Shown here in pieces: positions 19,392 through 28,551 of a stretch of DNA of 64,000 nucleotides. The DNA comes from Thermoguttaceae bacterium. GTDB lineage: Bacteria; Planctomycetota; Planctomycetia; Pirellulales; Thermoguttaceae. The notes under the pieces are model-generated. The model saw only the letters and a program-made list of their open reading frames with translations, did no database searches and was not told the DNA's origin. Both the position numbers and the translations under genes were made by a program. Within the stretch, counting starts at the first letter, position 1. Each line of letters starts with the position of its first letter. Location: contig JAFRAC010000007.1 in the NCBI GenBank assembly GCA_017405595.1, forward strand, positions 124,001 to 188,000. The letters are read 5' to 3'.

Positions 19392-19415
19392 GCGGCTTAT
19401 CGCAGCTTAGTCTTC
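19376..19415 (-). terminator. Intrinsic terminator for the hsp70-like gene, inside the ybeY 3' end
   Basis: A perfect 11-bp stem, GAAGACTAAGC (19383-19393) with GCTTAGTCTTC (19405-19415). On the minus strand it is followed by a T-rich run (complement of 19376-19382). It therefore ends minus-strand transcription, while its left arm includes the ybeY stop codon. Confidence 0.75.
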
Positions 19416-19441
19416 CGGATAACACGAATCACGCCGGCCCG

Positions 19442-21019
19442 CTATTCGATCGAGTATTCCTCGGCGAGGTGGGTCAGGTTCTCGACCTGGTTTTCGGTTA
19501 AGGTTCCTTTTCGTTCAATATCGATCTTCGCCTCGCGCCCCGTGGCCTTTTCGCGCGCCGAAACCGAGATTCGTCCGGACTTATCGAACGCGTACGTGAC
19601 TTCGACGAGCGTCCCTTTGGGGAGATTGGGGGGAAGATCGGTGATCCGGCATTTGCCCAAAAGGGAACAGGCTTTCGGATCGGGCGCGTCCCCTTCGAGC
19701 ACCTGAATCGAAATCCGCTCCTGATTCTCCTTGTTGGTTTTGAATGTGCGCGTGAGCGAGAAGGGGAGCGCGGTGTTTTTCGGAATCATGATGTTGTTGA
19801 CCACCTGCCCCTTCGCCGGGTCGGTCGCGACGACTCCGAGCGCGTGGGAATTGACGTCTTCCTGATGAATATTCTTCAGCAGTTTTTGGATGCGGTCGGT
19901 CAGTTTTCCGTTCGGATTGTATTTGGCTTCCAGAATCGCCGCGTGGATTGCGGCGCCTTTGGCCACGGCGGTGTGCGGGTCGAGATCGGGGCTGACATAC
20001 GGCTTGACTCCCGTGAGCTTTTCGAGCATGGCCGGAACCTGGGGCATCAGGGTCGAGCCGCCGACAAGCACAATCGCGTCCAGCTGCGCGAATTTCATAT
20101 CGGCCTGCTCCAGAACGAACTCCGTTGTATCGCAGGTGCGCTGCAGCAAATCCTGGGTGAGCTCTTCGAACAGTTCGCGCGTGACCGGCACCGCAAGGCG
20201 GTTCCCCTCGTATCGGCACACGATGTTGGTGCTCGGTTTGGCGGTCAGCGCGATTTTCGCGGTATCGCAATCGTTCCGCAGAATTTGAAGCTCCTGCGGC
20301 GATTCCGAAGGATCGGCGCCGAACTTTTCCTTAAACAGTTTGCAGACATAGCGCGCCAGGCGGTCGTTCCAGTCGACACCGCCGAGCTTGACATCGCCGT
20401 CGGTCGAGATGACGCGGAAATGATTCCCGTTATATTCAACGAGGGTGGAGTCGAATGTTCCGCCCCCCAAATCGTAGATGAGGACCCGGCGTGACTTTCC
20501 GTCGGGCATTTCGTGACCGAGTTCTCCCCGGTGCCACGCATACGTCAGGGCCGCGGCGGTCGGTTCGTTAATGATGTCGATGACATTGAGCCCGGCAATC
20601 TTACCGGCGTCCTGGGTCGCTTTGCGCCGCGAGTCGTTAAAGTAGTACGGCACGGTGATGACCGCGTTGGCGATCGGCCCGAGGATCCTTTCGCCGTCCT
20701 GCTTGAGTTTCCGCAGGATGAGCGACGAGATAAACTCAGGGGTGATTTCGTGACCGTCAAATGTCCGCTTGTAGCCGACATCCCCCATCTTCCGTTTAAT
20801 CCGTTCAACGACGTTTTCGGGGTCTTCCATCGCCGCACGGTTCCGGTTCGGACCGACGACGACATGTTTGGTTTCGGTCAGCAGAATCAGGCTGGCGGTT
20901 TCGATATCGCCGTCTTCATTCTGAATCGGAACCGGTTCGCCGTCTTCGTTGATTTGCGCCAGCGCAGAAAAAGTGGTTCCTAAGTCGATCCCAACTGTAT
21001 TTCCGGGTAAAAATTCCAT
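19442..21019 (-). CDS. Hsp70-family chaperone without lid domain
   Basis: 525 residues. A full Hsp70 nucleotide-binding domain (about 8-385) has [39 protein letters not shown] and LVGGSTLMPQVP. A beta-type substrate domain (about 400-500) follows, and the protein stops before the helical lid of DnaK (about 635 residues). It is a second Hsp70 beside true DnaK at 28778. Such short Hsp70s occur in planctomycetes, with no defined clients. It has its own promoter and terminator, and no dnaJ or grpE beside it. Confidence 0.9.
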   Translation of the reverse strand: MEFLPGNTVGIDLGTTFSALAQINEDGEPVPIQNEDGDIETASLILLTETKHVVVGPNRNRAAMEDPENVVERIKRKMGDVGYKRTFDGHEITPEFISSLILRKLKQDGERILGPIANAVITVPYYFNDSRRKATQDAGKIAGLNVIDIINEPTAAALTYAWHRGELGHEMPDGKSRRVLIYDLGGGTFDSTLVEYNGNHFRVISTDGDVKLGGVDWNDRLARYVCKLFKEKFGADPSESPQELQILRNDCDTAKIALTAKPSTNIVCRYEGNRLAVPVTRELFEELTQDLLQRTCDTTEFVLEQADMKFAQLDAIVLVGGSTLMPQVPAMLEKLTGVKPYVSPDLDPHTAVAKGAAIHAAILEAKYNPNGKLTDRIQKLLKNIHQEDVNSHALGVVATDPAKGQVVNNIMIPKNTALPFSLTRTFKTNKENQERISIQVLEGDAPDPKACSLLGKCRITDLPPNLPKGTLVEVTYAFDKSGRISVSAREKATGREAKIDIERKGTLTENQVENLTHLAEEYSIE

Positions 21020-21115
21020 TGGACTCTGCAGGTCTTCGCGTTACGGCCGGCATGCGCTCCGGCCGAAGGGTTAAGTAACAGAAATTCCTTCCCCGCCTCG
21101 GGTGCCATCCTCTCC

Positions 21116-21143
21116 ATATTAACGAAATCAAAACGAAAATCAA
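21116..21143 (-). promoter_or_regulatory. Possible promoter for the lidless hsp70
   Basis: On the minus strand: TTGATT (21143-21138), 16-base spacer, TAATAT (21121-21116). It lies about 95 bases before the start at 21019. Confidence 0.4.
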
Positions 21144-21209
21144 GCGGTGAAGGCCGCATCGGAAGCGCCGGAACGTTTCTCAAAAGGGAGACGAAGCCGC
21201 GGAAGCGGG

Positions 21210-22130
21210 TTAAGGGTCTTCCCGGCCGCCGCTGTTCCGGCAGAATTGCTCGTAACCGAGGCGTTCGACAGGGGTTCCTTTAAAGAGCGTTTCAAATTCT
21301 TCCGGAGTCAGGTCGAGCGGAACCTCCTGGCGAGGGGGAATATCGGGATTTTTCGGGCAGACCCGCCGACAGAGATCGCAGCCGAAAGGGAATTTTTTGA
21401 GGAACCGCGCGATTTCCCGGGGAACCTCTTCTCCGCGGTATTCAATGCTCCAGTAGTTCAGGCATTTCGACGCGTTGAGCGTCCGGTCTTGATTGAACGC
21501 GCCGGTGGGACAGGCTTTTTGGCATCGGGTACAGTCCGCGCACGGGTCCCCATGCGGGGACGCGGCGGGGAGATTGACAAACGCTTCGGCCGGAATGGTC
21601 GTCAGCAAAAAACCGAGAAAGAATTCGGTCCCGAGCCGGGGATGAAGCAGCAGCGAGTTTCGGGCAATCGTTCCGAGCCCCGCGCGGGCGGCCCACTCCT
21701 TTTCGAGCAGGGGCGCGGTATCGACCGCGACCCGGAACTTCGCATCCGGAAAGCGGGGGGCAAGAACCTGAGAGAGTTCCCGAAGCCCGCGGCGCAAGAG
21801 AGTGTGATAATCTGTACAGACCGCGTAGGGGTTGACCGTTCCATGGGGGCGCTCTTTTTCCTCGGGAACCGGCCGCGTTTCGGTTTTCCGAATCCGCGCC
21901 AGCGAAAGCGCCGCCGCCAGGAGCGTTTTGACACCCGGGAGAACCGAATCGGGGTGTCGCCGCGCATCGCGGCGTTTCGCGAGCCACTGCATTTCACCCG
22001 CCTGCCCCGAGTCGACCCAGTCGGAGTAGATCGGCCAGGTTTTCGACTCCGTGGCCGGGACGATTCCCAGATCATCGAGACCGAATTCGAGCGCGCGCTG
22101 TTTGAGATCGGTAAAGTCGATGCTTGCCAT
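21210..22130 (-). CDS. queG: Epoxyqueuosine reductase QueG
   Basis: The 306-residue protein has the two ferredoxin-type clusters of QueG: CADCTRCQKACPTGAF (about 184-199) and CDLCRRVCPKNP (about 240-251). Upstream is the cobalamin/substrate domain, including 'PVPEEKERPHGTVNPYAVCTDYH'. It reduces epoxyqueuosine to queuosine at position 34 of GUN tRNAs, using cobalamin and 4Fe-4S clusters. No other queuosine genes are in the window. The yidD and rnpA genes precede it on the same strand, with only four bases between yidD and queG. Confidence 0.92.
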   Translation of the reverse strand: MASIDFTDLKQRALEFGLDDLGIVPATESKTWPIYSDWVDSGQAGEMQWLAKRRDARRHPDSVLPGVKTLLAAALSLARIRKTETRPVPEEKERPHGTVNPYAVCTDYHTLLRRGLRELSQVLAPRFPDAKFRVAVDTAPLLEKEWAARAGLGTIARNSLLLHPRLGTEFFLGFLLTTIPAEAFVNLPAASPHGDPCADCTRCQKACPTGAFNQDRTLNASKCLNYWSIEYRGEEVPREIARFLKKFPFGCDLCRRVCPKNPDIPPRQEVPLDLTPEEFETLFKGTPVERLGYEQFCRNSGGREDP

Positions 22131-22134
22131 GATT

Positions 22135-22374
22135 TTACGGCCAGTCGGTCCCCCCTTTGCTGAAGGGGTTGCACCGGAGAATGCGCCACGCTCCCTTTAA
22201 AGAGCCGCGCAGCGGCCCGTATTTTTTTACCGCCAGAATAAAGTACTCGCTGCATGTCGGCCGAAACCGGCAGTTCGGCCCGAGCATCGGACTGATCGCC
22301 GCCTGATAGAACCGGACCAGCAAGATCAAAAGGGAGCCGGTCTTTTCGGAGAGAAACTGAAACACACGGGTCAT
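22135..22374 (-). CDS. yidD: Membrane protein insertion efficiency factor YidD
   Basis: A 79-residue protein matching YidD closely: [33 protein letters not shown] with conserved Cys, then [19 protein letters not shown]. It is associated with the membrane and helps the YidC insertase. The start at 22374 was chosen because the family's N-terminus begins just before the '[10 protein letters not shown]' segment. It follows rnpA, the usual order (rnpA-yidD), but yidC is not the next gene here; queG is. Confidence 0.92.
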   Translation of the reverse strand: MTRVFQFLSEKTGSLLILLVRFYQAAISPMLGPNCRFRPTCSEYFILAVKKYGPLRGSLKGAWRILRCNPFSKGGTDWP

Positions 22375-22418
22375 ATCAATTTCAAGCCCAAAGAAACCGC
22401 TCTCGGAGATCGGAAAGA

Positions 22419-22793
22419 TTAAGGAGTCTTTTTTTCGAACCGTTTCGCGGCGACGGCCGCCAGTCGGATCAGCGAAGCCGCGATTACCGGGTAAGGGGGA
22501 ACCTCGTCGAGCCGGTTTGGGATCACGACAATGTCGGCCGAAAGGGGGAGGGAAGGGCGGTTGCGCCGAAACGCTTCGCGCACCCGCCGTTTCCACAAAT
22601 TCCGCACGCAGGCTTTGCCGACTTTCCGCGAGACGGAAAGGCCGAGCCGGGTGATGTCCAGATTGTTCGGGCCGAGGCAGAGCGTCATCACGCCGTCGCG
22701 AGCGCGGTTCCGCGCGGCATAGACCGCACGAAACTCCCCAAGACGGCGGAGATGATACTTTTTGCCGAACTTTTCGTTAGCCTGTTGATTCAC
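22419..22793 (-). CDS. rnpA: Ribonuclease P protein component
   Basis: The 124-residue basic protein carries the RNR signature [16 protein letters not shown] (about 66-81) and an N-terminal '[16 protein letters not shown]' like other RnpA. It is the protein cofactor that helps RNase P RNA mature tRNA 5' ends. The usual upstream gene rpmH is absent: only 14 bases separate rnpA from the thioredoxin-like gene. The order rnpA-yidD is kept. Confidence 0.92.
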   Translation of the reverse strand: MNQQANEKFGKKYHLRRLGEFRAVYAARNRARDGVMTLCLGPNNLDITRLGLSVSRKVGKACVRNLWKRRVREAFRRNRPSLPLSADIVVIPNRLDEVPPYPVIAASLIRLAAVAAKRFEKKTP

Positions 22794-22807
22794 ACGAAGA
22801 TCGAATT

Positions 22808-23392
22808 TTAATTCGACGCGTTTTTCACGGCCACGTCGATCTTCCCCATCAGCTCCATCGGTTCGCAGCCGACGATCTTGTCGACCGGATTGCCGTCGAC
22901 GTAGATGCGCACATCGGGGATACTCGGAATATCGAGCTGCTGTGCGAGCTCGCCGTGTTCGTCGACATCGACCGAGAAGAACGAAACACCGTCCGATTTA
23001 TACGATTCGGCCATCCGTTCGAGGTACGGGCCGAGTTTTCGGCACGGTCCGCACCAGGTCGCGTTAAAATCGACGACAACGATCTTGGCCGAGGCGATCG
23101 CCTTATCGAACGATTGGCCGGCGGCCAGAACCTTGACGTTCCCGTCGGCGCCGGGGAAAGTGTCATCGGCGGCATCGGACGTTTCGGCGGCCTGCTCTTC
23201 CGGGCTGTCGGCGTTCTGCTGCATGTCGGCCTTGTAAGCGTCGACCGCCGTCGGCTTTTCCGCATCCGCGGCCGGCGCTGCGGGTTCGGCGCTTTTCTTT
23301 TCCTTCGCGCAGCCGCACCACAGAGGAAGCGCCGCCAGGGCGAGAAGGAGGATTCCGGTTTCGAACGTCAAGGTCAATTTGCTTTTCATCAT
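22808..23392 (-). CDS. Thioredoxin-fold lipoprotein
   Basis: 194 residues. A lipoprotein-type signal (ILLLALAALPLWCGC), an Ala/Glu/Asp-rich linker (about 30-85), then a thioredoxin domain with active site WCGPC (about 112-116) and the cis-Pro segment IPSIPDVRIY. It should act as a thiol-disulphide or reductive partner outside the cytoplasm, held at the membrane. A possible role in c-type cytochrome maturation is suggested only by the cytochromes in this region. It is encoded just upstream of rnpA on the same strand. Confidence 0.85.
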   Translation of the reverse strand: MMKSKLTLTFETGILLLALAALPLWCGCAKEKKSAEPAAPAADAEKPTAVDAYKADMQQNADSPEEQAAETSDAADDTFPGADGNVKVLAAGQSFDKAIASAKIVVVDFNATWCGPCRKLGPYLERMAESYKSDGVSFFSVDVDEHGELAQQLDIPSIPDVRIYVDGNPVDKIVGCEPMELMGKIDVAVKNASN

Positions 23393-23437
23393 TTTCTCCT
23401 TCGGTTTACGGATAGGACAATCCGGTTCAGCTGAATG

Positions 23438-24640
23438 TTACGCGCCGTATTTTCCAAGACGTCCGGCGTGCGCCATCGCCAGGGACATCAGATAGATTGC
23501 CTGGAAATGCCCCAATCCGCCGCGGTTCGCTTCGGTTTCGCTGTAAGCGGTACACGCGTCGGTGCGCGCCAGGTCCGAAACGATCATCGTCGGAACCGGA
23601 TGGAACGAGTGCGACGCCATTTTGGCCGGGGTGCTGTGGTCGCCGGTAACGACAAGCGCCGCCGGATTGAGCGCGGCAATGTCGGGAACGACCTGATCGA
23701 GCTCCTCGATCATTTTGACTTTAGCGTCGAAATCGCCGTCTTCGCCCCGACTGTCGGTATACTTGAAGTGGACAAAGAAGAAATCGTATTTCTCCCAGTT
23801 CTCTTTCAGGACCTCGATCTCTTCTTTGAGAGACTGCGGCTGACCGACCAATTCCATTCCGACCAGGCTCGCCAGACCTTTGTACATCGGATAGACCGCA
23901 ATGGCCGCGGCGTTGAGTCCGTAAAGCTCCTTGTAAGAGGGGAGATTCGGTTTGGTGGCGAACCCGCGCATTGTCAGGCAGTTGGCTTTCGGCTGACCGG
24001 CCAGGATCTTCTTCGCCTGATTGAAGAACTCTTTCGCCACTTCGGCGGTCTTTTGGCTCGCCTCATCGCCGGCGACCGGATCCAGGGGGGCGAGGCCCGT
24101 CTTTTGCGGATCAGTGTCGGCGACATTTCCGCCGAGCCCTTTGCCGCGGAAGACGACGACGAAGCGGTGTTCTTTGACCGGTTCGACGAAGACTTCTACT
24201 CCCGGAATGCTGACCGCGCGGAGAAGTTTAACCACTTCGGCGCTCTCTTCGGTCGGGATACGTCCGGCACGGCGGTCGGTGATCAGGCCGGCTTCGTCGA
24301 CCGTGCAGAAATTGCACCGGATGCAGACGTCGTCGGGCCCGACCGGAAACGCGATTCCCGAAGCTTCCAGAACGCCGCGTCCGATCGGGTAATCGAGCGG
24401 GTCGTAACCGAAAAGACCAAGGTGACCCGGTCCGCTCCCCGGCGTGATTCCGGGCAGAATCGGGATCGACATTCCCAGAACTCCCTTCTTTGCCAGGGCG
24501 TCGAGATTCGGGGTATTCGCCGCTTCGAGTTCGGTTTTTCCGCCCGGGGTCATGGGGAGTCCGCCGATCCCGTCCGAAACGAGCATCACAATCTTGCCGC
24601 CGTCGGTCTTCAGGCTCTTGATCAATTCATGGTAAGTCAT
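23438..24640 (-). CDS. apgM: Cofactor-independent phosphoglycerate mutase, archaeal type
   Basis: The 400-residue protein belongs to the alkaline-phosphatase-like ApgM group: KIVMLVSDGIGGLP (metal Asp) near the start, TPGSGPGHLGLFGYDP with the phospho-accepting Ser, HFKYTDSRGEDGDFDAK, and VVTGDHSTPAKMASHSFHPVP (metal His/Asp). It interconverts 3- and 2-phosphoglycerate in glycolysis and needs two metal ions. This is not the longer bacterial GpmI (about 510 residues). Planctomycetes commonly use this form. Confidence 0.92.
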   Translation of the reverse strand: MTYHELIKSLKTDGGKIVMLVSDGIGGLPMTPGGKTELEAANTPNLDALAKKGVLGMSIPILPGITPGSGPGHLGLFGYDPLDYPIGRGVLEASGIAFPVGPDDVCIRCNFCTVDEAGLITDRRAGRIPTEESAEVVKLLRAVSIPGVEVFVEPVKEHRFVVVFRGKGLGGNVADTDPQKTGLAPLDPVAGDEASQKTAEVAKEFFNQAKKILAGQPKANCLTMRGFATKPNLPSYKELYGLNAAAIAVYPMYKGLASLVGMELVGQPQSLKEEIEVLKENWEKYDFFFVHFKYTDSRGEDGDFDAKVKMIEELDQVVPDIAALNPAALVVTGDHSTPAKMASHSFHPVPTMIVSDLARTDACTAYSETEANRGGLGHFQAIYLMSLAMAHAGRLGKYGA

Positions 24641-24739
24641 TGCTTTTTCGCCTTTCTAATTCAACGTTTCAGGTTCGGCGGAAAGGTTTCTGCCGAACGG
24701 TTTTTTGTGATCATTTTCGCGGTTTCTGTTTTCGTGAAG

Positions 24740-26083
24740 TCACCTCTTCGCGGTTTTGGCCATCGCGGCAACCATCCAGAAGATCAGCCCCGCGCCGAAG
24801 AGGAACACCAGAAGAAAAACCAGCAGGGGGCTCAGCTGCATCTGTTCGGGAATTGAACGGACGTCGAGATAGTTCTTGATCTGTTCGTTTTGGATGATTT
24901 GCCTCGTGATGGCGAAAAAGGTGAGCGCGGCGGCGAGACAAAGGCCGAGAAGGGCGACGAACAGTTTCCCGCCGACCTTCCCCAGGTTGGCGAGGATGAT
25001 GACCGCGGCAAAGAGCCCGACCGCGGTAAAGGTGACGGGGGGGATCCAGACCGGAATCATCCGTTCAGGGGCGGCGGAGGGGGCGGCAAACCGCGCCGGG
25101 GCGTTAACCATCGAAGCTTCCGGAACGCTTGTGACCGATTCCGGCCCGTCGATGACCTTGTAGTAGTAGAGCCAGAGGGAACCCAGCGTAATACAAACCC
25201 CGAACCAGACCAAAACCGACGCGAAACGGAGCGTCCAGCGCGGGTAGCCTTCGGCCCCTGCCTCATCGTCGTCATTGAACCCGTATGTCAGCGCTTCGAG
25301 CTCTTCTTCTTCGGTCAGTTTTCCCCGGTCCCGGAGTTTACTCAATTCTTTTTTGCGGCTTCGTGAAAGATAGGGGTTCTCCATGAAGTCGCTGATCTGC
25401 TGCTGTTGCTGCCGTCCGGAACCGGAGTCCTTTTTCGGCACATAGAGAAAATGGGCATCGAAGAGAACCCAGAAAGTCACTGTCAGAATGGCCAGACCGC
25501 AAATGGAGATGAATCGGAGCAGCACGACCGGATTCCAGTTGGTGCCGAGCCCTGTGGCGGCGGCGGCCAGCGATTTGGCGCGCCACAGCTCCGGCCATGA
25601 TTCGGGACTCGCCATCAGCGACCACGCGCTGGCGAAGATCAGCCCCGCGCCGATCAGAAGAAGGGACGCTCCGGCGCCCGAAAACGCGGGGCGCCATTTG
25701 AAACCGCGGTCGACCAAACCGCTGGTGATGTAGAGCAGATAATAAGCCGGCAAAACCAGAACCAGAATCCCGATCCAATGCCAGGCCATGAGAATCGTCG
25801 CGGGATAGAACACCTTGTAGTAGGCAACCTGAATAAAGAGGAGCGGCACAATTCCGAGGTTGATGCCGAACGCCATCACAACCGGCATCTGTTTGAGGAG
25901 GCGGCGCGCGAAGGTTTTGCCGTTCCCCCCTCCGATGAGCAGGAGAACGAGAGCCAGCGGAAGGCCGGCGAGCCAGAGGTGCATCGGCACGGAATGGAGG
26001 ATAAAGCCGAGCACCTTAAACAGCTGAATAAACCAGTACGGCGCGGGAAGACCGTTCAAGCTGTAAATATCGACCGGAGTCAT
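24740..26083 (-). CDS. Multi-helix membrane subunit paired with the bd-like oxidase subunit
   Basis: 447 residues and about nine or ten membrane helices with a soluble loop at about 225-275 rich in Gln, Lys and Glu. The first helix has two His (H30, H35, 'FILHSVPMHLWLAG') and another membrane His lies in 'AWHWIGILVLVLP'; these could bind haem. The start is 31 bases after the stop of the CydA-like gene, so the two form an operon. By position it is the second subunit of the oxidase. I do not see classical CydB motifs, and its similarity to the first subunit is only in general layout. Confidence 0.65.
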   Translation of the reverse strand: MTPVDIYSLNGLPAPYWFIQLFKVLGFILHSVPMHLWLAGLPLALVLLLIGGGNGKTFARRLLKQMPVVMAFGINLGIVPLLFIQVAYYKVFYPATILMAWHWIGILVLVLPAYYLLYITSGLVDRGFKWRPAFSGAGASLLLIGAGLIFASAWSLMASPESWPELWRAKSLAAAATGLGTNWNPVVLLRFISICGLAILTVTFWVLFDAHFLYVPKKDSGSGRQQQQQISDFMENPYLSRSRKKELSKLRDRGKLTEEEELEALTYGFNDDDEAGAEGYPRWTLRFASVLVWFGVCITLGSLWLYYYKVIDGPESVTSVPEASMVNAPARFAAPSAAPERMIPVWIPPVTFTAVGLFAAVIILANLGKVGGKLFVALLGLCLAAALTFFAITRQIIQNEQIKNYLDVRSIPEQMQLSPLLVFLLVFLFGAGLIFWMVAAMAKTAKR

Positions 26084-26114
26084 ATTTGCGTTCCTTTAAC
26101 CGACGGTGTTATTC

Positions 26115-27686
26115 TCAGGGAAGGTTGGATTCCTCGGCCCGGCCGGTGATGTTCGAAGGCATTTCGGGACGTATCGACATCAGGTAGCGGGCCAAAAGGG
26201 TCGCTTCGGTATCGTTTCCGCACCAGGGGGGCATAAAGTAACCGGGCCGATTCAGATGTTTCAGGAAGGAAACGGTCTCTTCTTCGGTTTTGCCTGTCAG
26301 CTGCGGCGCCGCCGCCGAGTAACCGTGCGCAGCGGCGTGACAGTCGTTGCACAGGTGCATAAAGAGGACGCGTCCGAGCGCGAGCTGGTCTTCCTGCCCC
26401 ATCCGGAGCCAGTCCTCGTTTCCGGGACGGCGCGACCCTTCTTCGGGCAGATCGAGCACCGTACCGGTCTGGAGCGCGTGCGCGGCGGGCGCACCGACGC
26501 TGACAGCGTTCAGACGGCTGCTGCCGGCGCCGGGAACCGGCGCCCCGACCGCGGTCGACTGGCTGCGGCTGCCGGGCAGAATGTTGGCGGGAGTGTAGAT
26601 CCGCAGCGAAGGGTATTTCTCCTGCAGGTCGCGGAGGTATAAACCGGTCCAAACGCCGCTGTTCAGAAATCCGGAACGGGAAATCGGCCCCGATTGGGCG
26701 ACCATAATCTGATTTCCGTAAACAACCTGGTCGACCAGATACGGTTTGCGGATCCCTTCCCGGATAAACTCACTCGACCCGATGGCGGCAGCCGCCAAAA
26801 AGAAGAGGGAAAGGGCCGAGGTAAAATTCATCTTTTGGGGGGCGCGGAACGGACCGAGAATCAGAAGGAGGACGATCGCCGCCGAAGCTGCGGCAAAGAT
26901 GCCGAGAAAGACATTGATGACCGCGGCGCGCTCTAACATCATCCGAGCCGACTGCGGAAGGAAGATGAACCAGCCGGCCGCCCCGGCGGCCATCAGAAGG
27001 GCGCCGGCAATGGAAGGGCCTCTCATCCGGCGGACTGTCTTTTCGCGCAGGGCGTTTCCGGCATCGATCCAGGTGATGTGCATGTAGATGTAGACCGTTG
27101 CCAGAAGGAGCGAGATCCCGGTCCGCAGGAGGGTTTGCGGAATGAACTGGCGGTTGAAGAAGGCGTACCAGAAACCGCCGGTCGTTTCCCAGTCGCCGAA
27201 GATCCCGCGGCTGTTGAGCATAAAGGCGGTAATCCCGGTAATGAGTACCAGCGAAATCCACGCCGCTCCGGCGTAGATCCAGCCCATCGCTTTATGGGTG
27301 CTTTTCGGGAGACGGTCCCAAAAGTAGAAGAACCCGAACGCCGCGACCAGTTCGAGGCTGAAAAAGACCCATTCGATGGCCCAGCCGAAGACGAAGATGC
27401 GGATCAGTTCCTCGGTCGCCAGAGGCGAGGCCAGGCCGATCGTCCACCAGATTCCCACGCCGGTAATCGACCCGAAAACGACGGTGAGCAGAATGAAGAA
27501 CTTGGCGTGCGATTTCCAGTATTTCCGGTACTCGGAGTCGCCGTTGTTCAGGGCGTACTGGTTTTCGAGGGCGAGCAGAAAGCCGCCGCCGACCGCATAT
27601 TGCGAAACCAGTACGTGCACAATCGCGACAACAGCGATGACCATCGGCGAGGTCAACGAGGGAACGTACCACCAGGGATAGGACAT
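26115..27686 (-). CDS. Cytochrome bd-like (CydA-type) subunit fused to a C-terminal cytochrome c domain
   Basis: 523 residues, about nine membrane helices then a soluble tail. H24 in the first helix sits where CydA binds a haem. The segment IEWVFFSLELVAAFGFFYFWDRL (in parts, 104-126) matches the CydA helix with two Glu (E105, E112) and the FFGWDRL end. H203 is a further membrane His. The quinol-loop motif GRQPW is not present. The tail carries CNDCH (446-450) and a Met ligand in FMPPW (M485), a class I cytochrome c. This layout suggests electrons enter from cytochrome c rather than quinol. A strong promoter lies upstream. Confidence 0.78.
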   Translation of the reverse strand: MSYPWWYVPSLTSPMVIAVVAIVHVLVSQYAVGGGFLLALENQYALNNGDSEYRKYWKSHAKFFILLTVVFGSITGVGIWWTIGLASPLATEELIRIFVFGWAIEWVFFSLELVAAFGFFYFWDRLPKSTHKAMGWIYAGAAWISLVLITGITAFMLNSRGIFGDWETTGGFWYAFFNRQFIPQTLLRTGISLLLATVYIYMHITWIDAGNALREKTVRRMRGPSIAGALLMAAGAAGWFIFLPQSARMMLERAAVINVFLGIFAAASAAIVLLLILGPFRAPQKMNFTSALSLFFLAAAAIGSSEFIREGIRKPYLVDQVVYGNQIMVAQSGPISRSGFLNSGVWTGLYLRDLQEKYPSLRIYTPANILPGSRSQSTAVGAPVPGAGSSRLNAVSVGAPAAHALQTGTVLDLPEEGSRRPGNEDWLRMGQEDQLALGRVLFMHLCNDCHAAAHGYSAAAPQLTGKTEEETVSFLKHLNRPGYFMPPWCGNDTEATLLARYLMSIRPEMPSNITGRAEESNLP

Positions 27687-27825
27687 TTTTCGGATTCCTC
27701 TTGGACGCGCGCGGGGCGAAATGCTCTCTCTTCCTGACCAGGGGTACAGAAGATTTCGCGCACCGCTCTTGCAACGGCGAGCGAATCACTTCGGAACTGC
27801 GGAGAACCGAAGAATTCCGCCGTCA

Positions 27826-27855
27826 ATTATATAAGAGGAATCGGTGGAATGTCAA
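27826..27855 (-). promoter_or_regulatory. Strong sigma-70-type promoter for the bd-like oxidase operon
   Basis: Minus strand: TTGACA (27855-27850, perfect), 18-base spacer, TATAAT (27831-27826, perfect). Predicted transcription start is about 130 bases before the ATG at 27686. Confidence 0.7.
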
Positions 27856-27887
27856 TCCAAGGACCGCGAAAAAAATGGGTCCGGCCG

Positions 27888-28190
27888 TCAGCCGATCTTC
27901 GCGGAATAGGCGCATCCCGGATCGAGGTCGATTTGCTGGTAACGGTTCCCTGCGGGTCCGTAGAAAAGGATCCGGTTGTTTTCCTTTTCCCAGATTGCCG
28001 AGAATTTCACTTTGCGCGGCCCATGCAAACAGAACAGCATGCCGCAGAAGTTCCCGCTGGCGCTCCGCAGGACGTTTTCCGTGGTCGGGAAAACGTCGGG
28101 CAGAAGCTCATGGTCTCGGCAAATCGTTCTGTAAACAAAGTTTTGTAGGTCGTCAAAAGTTTCTATCGAAGAAAATTTGGTGCTAACCAT
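27888..28190 (-). CDS. Small conserved protein of unknown function
   Basis: A 100-residue soluble protein starting 'MVSTKFSSIETFDDLQNF'. It has three Cys (CRDHELLP; NFCGMLFCLHGPR) and a beta-rich C-terminal half ('VKFSAIWEKENNRILFYGPAGNRYQQ'). The protein-like composition and the resemblance, from memory, to small planctomycete proteins argue that it is real. No function is known to me. It is divergent from dnaK and about 590 bases away from it. Confidence 0.6.
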   Translation of the reverse strand: MVSTKFSSIETFDDLQNFVYRTICRDHELLPDVFPTTENVLRSASGNFCGMLFCLHGPRKVKFSAIWEKENNRILFYGPAGNRYQQIDLDPGCAYSAKIG

Positions 28191-28551
28191 AAAGGATCAA
28201 TAATCGTGTTAAGGTGCTTTCGATCGACGAATGATGTCGGGACGAATCTAACGATTCGGTAATTTAGGTATCGGGCAAAAACCAGATAAACTTGGAAAGA
28301 AATACGGATTTACGATTTTGACGGTTGTTCCCTTTTGCCGGCGTCTCGTATTGCAGATTTTTTATTCTGTGTTACATCCCGAGTTTTCTCCCGGTTTCGG
28401 GCGAGGGCACGGTCTTTCGGGAGCGGCCGCGCGGGGAACCGGGCACCTTGCCAAAATGGCAGTCTTTCCCTCGGAGAGGCCTTGTTTTTCCTTATTGGGA
28501 AACGCGCCGGGCGGTTTTCCGGCGGTTTTTTCCCGTTTTCCCTTCCGGCGG

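Noticed and set aside
21095..21110. TGGCAC string upstream of the lidless hsp70 as a sigma-54 site
   Set aside because: On the minus strand the -12 GC falls out of place (GG at that position), so the strict spacing fails.
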